From Rotaria sp. Silwood1 (taxonomy: Eukaryota > Rotifera > Eurotatoria > Philodinida > Philodinidae): a stretch of 64,000 nt of DNA. Where the stretch lies: assembly GCA_905250075.1 (NCBI GenBank), contig CAJNOP010000019.1, positions 2,860,094 through 2,924,093 on the forward strand, given 5' to 3'. Positions 37,145 to 47,525 of the stretch are shown here, in pieces (the first letter of the stretch is position 1; each line of letters opens with the position of its first letter). Below the pieces are notes generated by a model. The model did not search any database. It saw only the letters and a list, made by a program, of their open reading frames with translations, and was not told the DNA's origin. The translations under genes and the position numbers were made by a program.

Positions 37145-39159
37145 ACTGCTTTGCTATTAATTGGTGTCATAGCTTGTTTTTCCATAAATGTATCTTTTGA
37201 TTTGCCTAGTGCCAATGAAAACATTGATAATGTTGTATCACTCAATATTGAAAATGCAAATATTGGTCAAATTATTCTACCAACAATGCATGGTGCTATT
37301 CTCGAGACAAATATAAATAGAGATGATGATGGTGGTATATACGCAGAACTTATCTACAATCGTGCTTTTCAAGGTTAGTCATTCTCTTATAAAATATTCA
37401 TAGAATGAATTATGATGTTTCTATAATATCTAGAAAAGGGTCGATATCACTTGATGGATGGTCGTTATTTTGGCAAGGATCTATTGCTGCTAGCACCATT
37501 GTACCTTTATCTAGTGCTTTACCTGTACAATTGAGATATGCACTAATTACTAATTCCACGCTAACATCCGATTTCAGAAATAGTGGTTTTTATGGCATGA
37601 ATATTCAAGCTCGAAATTACACAGCAAGGTTCTTCTATCGACCATTGTCTGGAGCATATGTAGCATCTGGTAAACTAAATATTGGATTTAGCAATTCAAG
37701 TGGTCAAATTATTTATGGTATGTCGGCAATCGATGTATTCAAAACTCTTATAGACATTGGGTTCTATTTTTCTTTTACTATTCCTGTTTATAGTTCTGCT
37801 CCAATCACCCAAAACTTTTTCTTTATTGAATTTCCTCCAGGCTCTAAAGGTGACTTTGAATTTAATCTTATCTCGTGTTTCTCACCGACTTACAAAAATC
37901 GACCTAATGGTGCCCGTATCGATATTGCACAAGCTTTTGCTGATTTAAAACCTGGTTATGTTCGACTTCCAGGTGGTAATGCTCTTGAAGGACCAACTAT
38001 TCCTGAACGCTTTATTTGAAATAATACGGTTGGTCTTCTTGAGAACCGATCAGGTCGAAGAGGAACATGGACAGGTTATGATACTAAAGGTTTTGGACTC
38101 ATTGAATTATTAACCTTTGTTGTAGATATCGGTGCAACACCTGTTCTAGCAGTTTATGTTGAATATTCATTAGATAGAAAAGCGGTGCCACCAGATCAAC
38201 TTCAACCTTATATTGATGAAGTTATCAAAGAATTAGATTTTTTGACTGCCTCCGCCAGTAACAATAGGATGGGTGCCTTACGCGTACGTTTAGATCGTAG
38301 TCAACCATTCGATATCAAATATGTTGGAATCGGTAATGAAGATTGGATTGATCCTGCTTCAAGCTCATATAACCATCGTTGGTCAGCTTTTTATAATGCT
38401 CTTTCTCAAAAATAACCTAATATTACTTTTATTGCTACGACAATTAAATCTATTATGTCTCCACCAGCCGTATATGATCCTGATGATCAAGTTCCATTAT
38501 TCTTTATACAAAATTTTCGTCGCTATGAGAAAATTTCTCGATCAGGTCCAAAAGCACCTGTAGGAGAATTTTCAGTCATCAATGATGATGATTCAAAAAT
38601 TGATAATCCATTTGCCGTTGGTCGACTCCGATATCCATCTATTAAATCAGCTATTGCTGAATCAATCTATCGAATTGGATTCGAACGTAATTCAGATATC
38701 GTCATTGGTGGTACCTATGCTCCAGTTCTTCAAAATATTGATAGTACACAATGGACACCAAATTTAATTGTCTTTAATAGTGATTTAGTTGTTAAATCAA
38801 CTCCATATCTTGCTCAAGAAATGTTTGGTGAAAATCTTGGTAATATTCTTCTCAAGTCTACCGCTACTAATGGTACTATTACTCATCAATCTGTAAAAAA
38901 AGGAGAAGAAGGAGATAGTAAATTTGGTAATCTTTATTTTGTTGCAACGAAACGTACCAATGATAATACACTAATCGTTAAACTTGCAAGTATAGATTCA
39001 AATGATATTGTTGTTAAAATTCAAATTCAAGATTCAACCACATCATCTAAAGGTCTTGCTTATATTTTAACAGCTGGCCCGGGTGTCGTTTCTTCAACAG
39101 TTCATAATACTATCTCTATTCCAAATGCTGCACCCTTACTCTTTAATTTCATTTTCTAA
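37145..39159 (+). pseudogene. GH51 alpha-L-arabinofuranosidase pseudogene
   Basis: Intact enzymes of this family release terminal arabinofuranose from plant or microbial polysaccharides. A signal-peptide-like start (LLIGVIACFSINVSF) is followed by MHGAILE...DDDGGIYAELIYNRAFQG. A 65-nt intron (37374-37438) restores FQG-SISLDGW. Then come GYVRLPGGNALEGPTIPERF, LLENRSGRRGTW, VDIGATPVLAVYVEYSL, IKYVGIGNEDW (acid/base Glu) and APVGEFSVIND (nucleophile Glu). It is broken by two in-frame stops: TGA at 38017-38019 where the family has a conserved Trp (ERFxW), and TAA at 38413-38415 where the family has Tyr (KYPNI). No in-frame ATG opens the frame; TAG lies at 37142-37144. The HYY block before the nucleophile is also eroded. 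The frame is otherwise uninterrupted, so inactivation looks recent. Origin by transfer is likely. Confidence 0.85.
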
Positions 39160-41400
39160 CATTGTCTTTAAATGCAAGAGTATTTTCGTCTTATCAAAAT
39201 ATTCATTTTTAGCATTAAGTAGTATCTACATAATTTAAAAGTCGTAAAAATAAAGTACAATACTGATGAAAAGTAATTCAGCAGTGTTTAACAACGAATG
39301 CACTAAATCAATACAAAAAAAAATGACGGAAGACGCTTATTAGCAAACTTTCCAGAAGAAGCATATGAATTAGAATTTCTTATCAAAACTAAAAGTTAAG
39401 CATTCATAGATTTTCATAAAGTTATATCGAAAAATAATTCTGATAGAAAAGTAAAATTAAGAGAAACATTTTGTGAGTATGATATGGAACGAACTGCAGA
39501 TAAATTATGAACTTATATTTTTTTTCATCCAGCTGAAGGCTTTTGTTATTTTACTTTACATTTCTCGACTATGGTTTCCATCGGCCGATTTTCGTACACG
39601 AAAAGTATTCGCCTTTTTTTATTTCTATCTTATAAATATTTGCCTATAGATAAGGAATTTCTTCAAAGAAGATGATTCTTATTCAGATTGACACAGTTGT
39701 ACATAATTCAGATTCTTTAGCAACATGCATTTGTATGACAGATTGAGTGCATAAATCTTCCATATAAAGTAAATATTTTCAAAAAATTGGATCATGAGAA
39801 TAGCGCAATTCATTAAAGAACAAGGACTAGCCAAACTGAATATGAATGATGAAAGTTATAGTTATACCAAGCTTAAAGAGAGAAAGAAACTATGGCTCAT
39901 TACATTCTAAAAGAAAACTTTTATTACGGAACCCTTTTATGTTTGGTTACGAAATCAAAAAAAAGTTCCATGATTGCAGAATCTTCGTCATGTGTCAAGA
40001 AAATACTTTCTCGAATTCGATTCTTATTTCTTATCTGAATAAACCATTCGGTTGAGAGTATAGTCATTCAATATGAAGAAGAACTCTTCAAAAGAAAATC
40101 AGACATGTTCCTTTTCAGTATGACAATTATGCAAATAATTTTTCATCAGTAAACATTTTCATTTAGTTGACGTAAAATTACTTTTTCTTGTAAATAATTT
40201 TCAACTAATTATTTTGATTGCTTGTCACATTCAAAATTGATCAAACATCTTATCTTCATTGATAAAAGTTTTTCTTGAATAGTTAAACAATGTCAATCAT
40301 GGTATACTAATGCAACTATTCATTCATATTTTCGTTCAACATCTTTGATTAATAATAGAAAAAGAACGAGATGTTTTTTGGTACTGCTTCTAAGTTGATA
40401 ATCGAATGATTTTTTTTTCTTGAGTGAACAAATCAATCAACGTTTCTTTTCCTTGCCGAAATCTTTGGAGAATATATGCCAAACTGAAGATTAAAAAAAA
40501 AAGAATTTTCAGGCAAGTTTCATTCAAACAACACTATAAATATCAAAATAAAATTTCAAAAAGAGAATAAGCAAATTATATAGCTATGCATGCTTTTTAT
40601 GCATATTTATATTAGGATAAGTATATATTTTTGTTTTAATTATTCTTCTGCTTATTTTTTATTATATTGATTTTGATTTGGCTTACGTTGACAAAGACAA
40701 TCATGTACTTACATAATTCTCTAATTATATTTCTAAAAATATAGGAATAATTATTTTTTTTTTCTTTTTATTCAATTCTGTGAATAACTATTCTCTCGTA
40801 TACGAAAACTTTTAATTATTTATTATTTTTTTTTTTTATTCAGTCTCAACCAACAGTACAGTGACAGGTAAAATAAGCACGGTAAAAAAAAACAACAAAT
40901 CAACTAAACTATGTGTATGATATAATGTTGGAATTGTTACATACATTTCGTATTAAGAATCAATTCGATAGTTGAATGACAAAAAGTTATAAATGAGTGC
41001 GTCATCTTATGTAACAACAGCTGGATATGTAGGTAATTAATGTGATAAATTAGTAATTGTGATATTAATTTGAAAGTCTGCCGGGTAATTTGGTCAATGA
41101 ATAAAATACATCAAATCATATTGTATGTGATTCAAATTTGAGCACACTTTATTTCGTAGATTATTTATATCATGGTGTATTGAAATATTTTATCGATATC
41201 AAACTAAATATTATTTTTTAATCGAGATAATCAGTAAGAATAAGTAAGAAGCAATCAATCTATTCATATGTTCTTGATTTTTGATCAAATAATTGAAAGT
41301 TTTATTTTTATATATGACAGTATAAATAATATTGTTCGTTGGATAATTTGTGCTACCAATTGTAATACTGGCTGTTTATGATATCGAAATGGAATGTATA
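39160..41400. other. Intergenic, no gene seen
   Basis: A+T-rich sequence downstream of the GH51 pseudogene. A short protein-like stretch (ANFPEEAYELEFLIKTKS, about 39340-39399, plus) could be a coding scrap but is too short to call. Nothing else was recognised. Confidence 0.4.
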
Positions 41401-41460
41401 TAGAGACCGACGGTTTCACTTAGTAAAAACGAAAACAAAGCAGTTGAATGTCGGTCTCTA
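41401..41460. repeat. 60-bp hairpin with perfect 11-bp terminal inverted repeats
   Basis: TAGAGACCGAC at 41401-41411 is perfectly inverted as GTCGGTCTCTA at 41450-41460. The 38-bp interior is A-rich. It is flanked by A+T sequence without an obvious target duplication. It may be a miniature element, solo ends of a larger deleted element, or a structured RNA signal. Confidence 0.55.
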
Positions 41461-43088
41461 ACAAGCATCTTTAGAATTGGTCATACAACAGTAGTATACC
41501 AGATAACTTGAATAATAATTTTTACCTAGAAATTTCTAAGTTAGATATCATTTTTCGACATCGTTAATGTGTATTATTTATGAAAAAGCACATTTTTCGA
41601 AAGACAAAATAGCAAAGAGAAAATCATGACTGTTAATCAGTTGTATAATCTGTTTATTGGCAAAGAATCATATTGAGCTCTCATATTATGCAAATATTTG
41701 AGGTATCTAGTTATACATAAAACGAAATTTCAACTATATGTCTTGTTCTTGGTGATAGAAGAGCAATTTTAGTAAACACTCATCTGTTATGTCGATCATA
41801 TCTCAAATGATTTTTTTGTTAAACCGAATACAATGAAGTCTAGTTATTCTTTATTTGATCTTCTTCTTCCACCACTCTCGGCGTATCAATTAAGACAAAA
41901 AACTCAGTAAAGTTAAGCATTAAGAATGTCATATTTTGATAAAATAAAATATTTGAGTTTATCTCTTATTTCGATAGAATACCACTGAAGATGCCTCACA
42001 GAACAACTGCTACAAAAACAAACATTTTTCAGTAAAAATCTCGCTTTTAATTGAGACATGGAATATTTTCTAAAAGTGTAACTCTGGAATAGTTTTCCCT
42101 TTGTCAGTAAAAATTTTCGATTTCACGGATTCCTTTTATGTGTCCGTTCTCTTTCATAACACACTTCCGGTTCCGGTTAAGAGAAAGTGAAAAATTCCGG
42201 TTGTGACTTAGTTATCTATTTCATTTGTCTTTTTGAGAACCATCAAACTCTAAATATGTGGTAGTATATCAATTTCACTTCAAGGACAAATATGTGCTAT
42301 TTTTGACCTTATAAGACAATGTATACAATACTTAACGTGATAATCATAGAATACTAATTTTGTTTGTAAGACAATTAACTGATCAAATAATTGCTGATAT
42401 TCAGTTTATTCAATAACACGAAACCACAAAGTGTAGAAGGTAAAGAACAATGTAACAAGAATACATAGCAGAAGAGAAGAAGATTGCATCGAAGTGAAGG
42501 TATGCACATATACATGTATAGGATGACAACGATAGGAAAAAATCACTAACATATATGGCAGGAAAGGAAAAATTCATAGCTATATGTTTTACGTACACGT
42601 AAGAGAGAGTTGGAAAATACCAGATATATTTAATAGAGAAAAATATGTATGTGATGTATTCACACACATTGGACAAATCCTGAACATTTGTATCTTTCAG
42701 ATTTAAGTAGTCCTTGAATAAAAAAATCGATATAGTTTTAAGTAAATATTATTAGATTGCTTTTATTTTTATGTGCCTTGTATTTAACTGACTGTTTTGT
42801 CATTCTCCTTACTTTTTTTTCTTTTTATAAGTTACGTGTTTGATTCTTTTTTCCTTCATACATTTTTTTCTTATCATATGGAGTCTATTTGAAGTTAAAC
42901 ATAAGCGACAAACATCTATGCGAACGAGAAAAAAAGAACGCGGTGTTAGTAATTCATTTGTGTGTGTTTAACATGGCCAATCTTTGTTCTTGAAGTTTTT
43001 TTTTGTCGATTCATTATCACAAATGAAATATATTTCAGAAATTTTCATAGTTTCTTTCCGTTTTAGAAGCATTTTCATACATGCAAAT
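41461..43088. other. Intergenic, no gene seen
   Basis: A+T-rich sequence upstream of the SDR gene. Frame 42410-42676 (minus) is low-complexity and has no motif. A TTCCGGTTCCGGTT motif near 42166 matches, inverted, one near 36090. A T-rich stretch precedes the SDR start. Confidence 0.45.
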
Positions 43089-44060
43089 ATGTTCTTGATT
43101 ATAGGTTTCTTATTAATTCTGTATGTAACTTATCGATTCTATCAATATTTATATCCATCACCAGATATTGATCCCAATGGTAAATATGTACTTATCAGTG
43201 GATGTGATACAGGTTTTGGTCATACATTAGCTATTGAACTTGATAAAAAAGGTTTCAATGTTTTCGCTAGTGTTTATAATAAAGATAATCAAGCTTCATT
43301 GAAAAACAAACTTTCATCCCGTGCCATTGTCTTCTGTCTTGATATTACTCAACAAACACAAATTGATGCTGCATATAGAATAGTGAAAGAAAAAACAAAT
43401 ACATTACACGCACTTGTAAATAATGCAGGAATTGATCAAGATGGTTTAATTGATTGGATTACACTTGATTTTATGAGAAATATGATGGAAATAAATTATT
43501 TTGGACATGTTGCTATGACAAAAACATTTTTACCATTACTTATAGCTAAACGAGGTTCACGTATAGTTAATTTATGTTCAGTAGCTGGTTTTTTAGCTGC
43601 ACCAAGTATGTCAGCTTATTGTGCTTCAAAATATGCGTTCGAATCATTTTCTGATTGTCTACGTCGTGAAATGCATCCATGGGGATTACATGTAAGCATT
43701 ATTGAACCAGGTTATATGCGTACACCTCTCATCGAAGGTCATGTACAAACAATGCACAAGATGTGGAATACACTACCAAATGATGTTCAAGATCGATGGG
43801 GTAAAGAATATCTTAAAAATTTAATGGACAAACGACTCAATAATATATTCATTCATTTTGCTGAAAATCCTATTAAAGTAGTACAAGCAATTCAGCATGC
43901 TGTTAGTAATACAAAACCATGTATTCGCTATAAACCAGGATGGCAATCAGGCTTAATATTTTTTCCACTTTCTATTATTCCTGCTTGGATAACTGATTTA
44001 CTCCTGGACAAAGGACGTGGTCGAAATGTAACACCTGCTGGTGTATTTAAACAACTTTAG
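43089..44060 (+). CDS. Short-chain dehydrogenase/reductase, retinol/17-beta-hydroxysteroid dehydrogenase type (SDR9C-like)
   Basis: An NAD(P)-dependent oxidoreductase predicted to act on retinoids, steroids or similar lipophilic alcohols at the ER membrane. The Met at 43089 is chosen because it begins a membrane anchor (MFLIIGFLLILYVTYRFY) at the position seen in RDH proteins, and the resulting 323 aa matches the family (about 317). The frame is open back to 42984, but that part is not conserved-looking. The Rossmann motif is SGCDTGFGH (TGxxxGxG-type) at about residue 37. It is followed by LDIT, NNAG, the catalytic Ser in VNLCSVAGF, YCASK (Tyr and Lys of the catalytic site) and EPGYMRTPL. The C-terminal hydrophobic segment (FFPLSIIPAWITDLLL) is also typical. 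There are no introns. The exact substrate cannot be read from sequence. Confidence 0.92.
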   Translation: MFLIIGFLLILYVTYRFYQYLYPSPDIDPNGKYVLISGCDTGFGHTLAIELDKKGFNVFASVYNKDNQASLKNKLSSRAIVFCLDITQQTQIDAAYRIVKEKTNTLHALVNNAGIDQDGLIDWITLDFMRNMMEINYFGHVAMTKTFLPLLIAKRGSRIVNLCSVAGFLAAPSMSAYCASKYAFESFSDCLRREMHPWGLHVSIIEPGYMRTPLIEGHVQTMHKMWNTLPNDVQDRWGKEYLKNLMDKRLNNIFIHFAENPIKVVQAIQHAVSNTKPCIRYKPGWQSGLIFFPLSIIPAWITDLLLDKGRGRNVTPAGVFKQL

Positions 44061-45017
44061 TGATCAATAGATATAATCTATAAGAGAAAAAAAGATAAAA
44101 TGTAGTCTTAAATGAATTGGTTTTTCAAATAATAAGCATTATTTTTGATACAGAAATAAATAATTCGCAATGATTTTTCTATTTTTTCTTGTTTTATCTC
44201 CATGATATATTTATATATTTAATGGTTGAATCGGTGAATTTTCCGCACAAGAAAATTAAGTCCAAGAAATCTTCAGCGGCAATAAGTGTGGGATGTGATA
44301 TAGGTGGATGTAAGTGTAGATGCTCCAGTCATTCACACTCAATATTAAGCAACACGGCGTTTTTTTAAATGATTTTCATAGGACACATGCTTGATTTTAG
44401 CATGCTATTACCATTCTTTCGCATTATGATTTGGAACCTATGGGATTACTGAAACTTTGACCAAACACGAGTTCTTCCGAATAAATAAATTCATATAGAA
44501 TCTTACAAAGAATTTCATAGTTTTAAAAGAACTGATGCTTATACATTTATTCATGCATTTTGTGTGACTCTCATAATATTTTCCGAAAGATAAAAGTGAG
44601 TGTAAATTTGAAGCTGAAATTAGACGGCTTCTGTACATCTTTACTTTCAGTGGGTATGGATGTAAATGAGGAAAAGCACCAGTAAGAAGCACATCGACGC
44701 TCACGATTAAAATCAATAATCGATCATAATTTAAATCACAAATTTACAAGCATTGGCAACTTGTTATCTGTCTTTTTATTTCGAAAAATTAGATTATATA
44801 AAAACTAAATCACTAAGTTGATAGGAAAAAATACTGCAACATAGTGTTGCTATAAATTCTCAACTATAGTAAAAGCAATAGACTTCAAACTTTGTAGTTA
44901 TTTATAGATGTAATAATCTGCTAAAGTTTCAGAGAGTTTGCTTTTGTTGAATAAAAGAATGATTAATTTTAAAATCGTTTCAGAATATGATATGATATAA
45001 AACTTGATTTTTCAACA
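44061..45017. other. Intergenic between convergent genes
   Basis: Contains the SDR 3' region. A GTG-rich stretch at about 44286-44320 is followed by CATTCACACTCA, and another GTGAGTG...GGGTATGGATG pair lies near 44595-44670. These resemble diverged copies of the TGTGGG-type repeat. No gene seen. Confidence 0.45.
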
Positions 45018-45860
45018 TCAGTTCAATTTTATTTTTATATATAATGTCAGTAGAACAAAAACTATTATATTAATTGATAAAATATTTGTTAGTTGCCTAC
45101 TGCAATTTAGAAAAAGATCAAAATCAAATTGAATATTACTCTTCTGCCGTATTAAATCACTATTATCTATTGTATTACAATTTGGTAATTGACATTCAAT
45201 CATCCAAAAATCATGACGTTCTCGATTATTCATAAAAAATTTAACTTCATATGTAATAAAATTTTCAATAACGTCATCCATAATACAGTTTGAACATATT
45301 TCTAATGGTTTCGTTTGAATATATTCTTCAGTTGTACATTGTTTACAAGTGTTTGGATCTATTTCAGTTTCGCATGATACACTACTATTGGCATAAAAGA
45401 AACATAATGTACCATTAAAATGTTCATTCATTACAAGAAGATATGAAAATTCATTGAAATTATCTTTTGATGTTAATGATCTTAATAGATGTTTTAACGT
45501 TGATGGACTATTGCAGTTTTCAGTAGAACATACATACAAAATAGTATTCGTCCATTGCGTTTTAATACCGTCATTTTTTAATAGAATATCATTTTTGAGA
45601 TTGTGTTCATCGGATTCTGTTCTTTTTTCACCACCGCCTACAAGTGCTATTCGAGTTTGATTTGGATTTTGTATCCATATTACTTGAATAGAACATTCGG
45701 ATTGTTCGGTCTTAATTGAACAATTTTTAAGATTGTTTGGTATAGTGTCAACTGTAATAATCGAATCAAAAGTATTGAATTCCATAGGACAATTATAACA
45801 TGATATAGAGCATGTAACTGAATAGAACAATTGAAATACTAAAAATAGGGAGACAAGCAT
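45018..45860 (-). CDS. Secreted or GPI-anchored protein with two Ly6/uPAR-like modules (copy 1)
   Basis: 280 aa in one exon. A signal peptide (MLVSLFLVFQLFYSVTC) is followed by two cysteine modules. The first opens CYNC and closes VCSTENCN. The second contains CETEIDPNTCKQC and EICSNC and closes ECQLPNCN. A C-terminal CxxxxCN preceded by paired N-terminal cysteines is the Ly6/uPAR three-finger signature. Several N-glycosylation sites lie between. The C-terminus is a hydrophobic segment (LSINIIVFVLLTLYIKI) compatible with a GPI-addition signal or a membrane anchor. It is paralogous along its full length to the next gene upstream, about 0.8 kb away in the same orientation. The function is unknown; Ly6 proteins serve as cell-surface ligands, modulators or adhesion molecules. 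Confidence 0.8.
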   Translation of the reverse strand: MLVSLFLVFQLFYSVTCSISCYNCPMEFNTFDSIITVDTIPNNLKNCSIKTEQSECSIQVIWIQNPNQTRIALVGGGEKRTESDEHNLKNDILLKNDGIKTQWTNTILYVCSTENCNSPSTLKHLLRSLTSKDNFNEFSYLLVMNEHFNGTLCFFYANSSVSCETEIDPNTCKQCTTEEYIQTKPLEICSNCIMDDVIENFITYEVKFFMNNRERHDFWMIECQLPNCNTIDNSDLIRQKSNIQFDFDLFLNCSRQLTNILSINIIVFVLLTLYIKIKLN

Positions 45861-46682
45861 GGTTGTTTTTTTTCTATTGTTAATATCGCAAGATAATTAA
45901 TGTGTATGTAAAGTTGTTTGGTTGATATCAAATATTTGGTTTGAAGATATATAAGCTTCAAAAGATAAAAATATTCTTTTACGCAAATGTTTATAACAGT
46001 CCTTGTTTTTTTTTTTCTTTGTCGAGTCTTTACTAAGATTTTCCGTTATTTATTGGAAGAGAAAAAATAACAATTCATCAAATTTGTTAAATACATCATC
46101 ACTTCCATCCTACTTTGTATTTTTTTTTATACTAAAATGATCATGTGACTGTAGGTCTCTTTTTCTTTTGACAGTAGTTTATATAGGAAGTAATTTGTGA
46201 CTGTGCCACTTTAATTGTATACATAAGATGATAAATATTAACTTCTACTGGCATAACTAGCAGATTGTGAGTTGTAGAATAGTGACCTATGATCTTGGAT
46301 GTAATCTACAACATATTGTGTTAATGATGGTAGTTATCACATTTTCTTTCTTTTGGTAGCAAGGCGAAGATGATTAATGATAGGGCGGCGCGTAATCTTG
46401 GATAAGCCATTATTATTATCAGGTATGGAAATCGAGATTAAGTTATTATATCAATAGTAATTATCCGCTAAGCAGGTCAACAGGAAAAGTCAAACTTTAG
46501 AAATAATATTGTATCTATCTATAATTTTAATTACAATATGGAATATATCCATGCACATGTAACATTCTACGTTTTCAAGATCATTTATAAAAAAAAAAAA
46601 GTTGCACCATATTTCGTCTGATCTATCTATTTAAAAATTGTATAGATTTATAAAACAAAGATTGATATATATTTCAAAAGAA
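45861..46682. other. Spacer between the two Ly6-like genes
   Basis: A+T-rich sequence of about 0.8 kb that must include the promoter of copy 1 and the 3' UTR of copy 2. No specific motif was recognised. Confidence 0.5.
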
Positions 46683-47525
46683 TTAATTAAGAAATTTTAT
46701 GAAAAAAACAATAAAAAGTAATATTATTTTTCTCATCGATGATAAAATATTTGGATTATTAGCATCATCTAAAAATTTGATAAAATCAAAATTTGATGTA
46801 CTCTTTTGACGGATAAGATCGCCATTATTTTCTGTATTACAATTTCTTGATTTACATTCAAGAATCCAATGATCAATACGTGTTCGATCAGTCATATTGA
46901 AATCCACTTCATATGATAAAGCTGTTTCACCAATATCATCCTGTAAACATGTTTCACAGATTTCTATTGAATTACGACGACTTACTCCTTGAAAAAAACA
47001 TGCTTTACAAGATTCTGGTGGTATTACAATTACACACGTTAATGAAGTCATATTTTTCTTAAACCAACACCAATTACCATCAAATGGTTCTTCTCTATTA
47101 AGGAGATATTCAAGTTCATTAAAATAATCATTCCATATTAACGAATTTAATAAACGTTTTAATACAGTTAAACTATTACAATAATTAGTAGAACATGTAT
47201 ATGAAATTGATCTAGTCCATACGAAATTAGAATTCTTATTTTCCAAACTATTAATAGTATTAAGATTGTGTTCATTGTATATCGCTCTTGGATTATCTTT
47301 AGTACTTAATGTTAATTCAGTTTTATCTGGTTTTCGATGCCATATAACATCAATAAAACAATTATCTCCAATTGTTTGTAATGTACAATTATTAAGTGTA
47401 TCTGGTAAACGATCTGGTGTAATAAAATAATCAAAACTATTCGCATCTATTGGACAAATATAACATGTTATAACACATGAAACTGAATGTATAATTTGAA
47501 ATATTATGAATAAATGGAATAACAT
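46683..47525 (-). CDS. Secreted or GPI-anchored protein with two Ly6/uPAR-like modules (copy 2)
   Basis: 280 aa, the same length as copy 1 and alignable end to end. Signal peptide MLFHLFIIFQIIHSVSC, module 1 opening CYICP and closing TCSTNYCN, module 2 with CKAC and EICETC and closing ECKSRNCN, then NNGDLIRQKS (shared with copy 1 as DNSDLIRQKS) and a hydrophobic C-terminal tail (KIILLFIVFFIKFLN). The cysteine spacing is conserved while much of the rest has diverged, which suggests selection on the fold. Tandem arrangement, equal length and single-exon structure point to an older local duplication. A surface-receptor or coat-protein role is inferred; no ligand is known. Confidence 0.8.
   Translation of the reverse strand: MLFHLFIIFQIIHSVSCVITCYICPIDANSFDYFITPDRLPDTLNNCTLQTIGDNCFIDVIWHRKPDKTELTLSTKDNPRAIYNEHNLNTINSLENKNSNFVWTRSISYTCSTNYCNSLTVLKRLLNSLIWNDYFNELEYLLNREEPFDGNWCWFKKNMTSLTCVIVIPPESCKACFFQGVSRRNSIEICETCLQDDIGETALSYEVDFNMTDRTRIDHWILECKSRNCNTENNGDLIRQKSTSNFDFIKFLDDANNPNILSSMRKIILLFIVFFIKFLN

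Noticed and set aside
37374-37403. 30-nt intron GTTAGT...CATAG in the GH51 pseudogene
   Set aside because: It would lead straight into a stop codon. The 65-nt alternative ending at 37438 restores the conserved FQG-S...LDGW reading.
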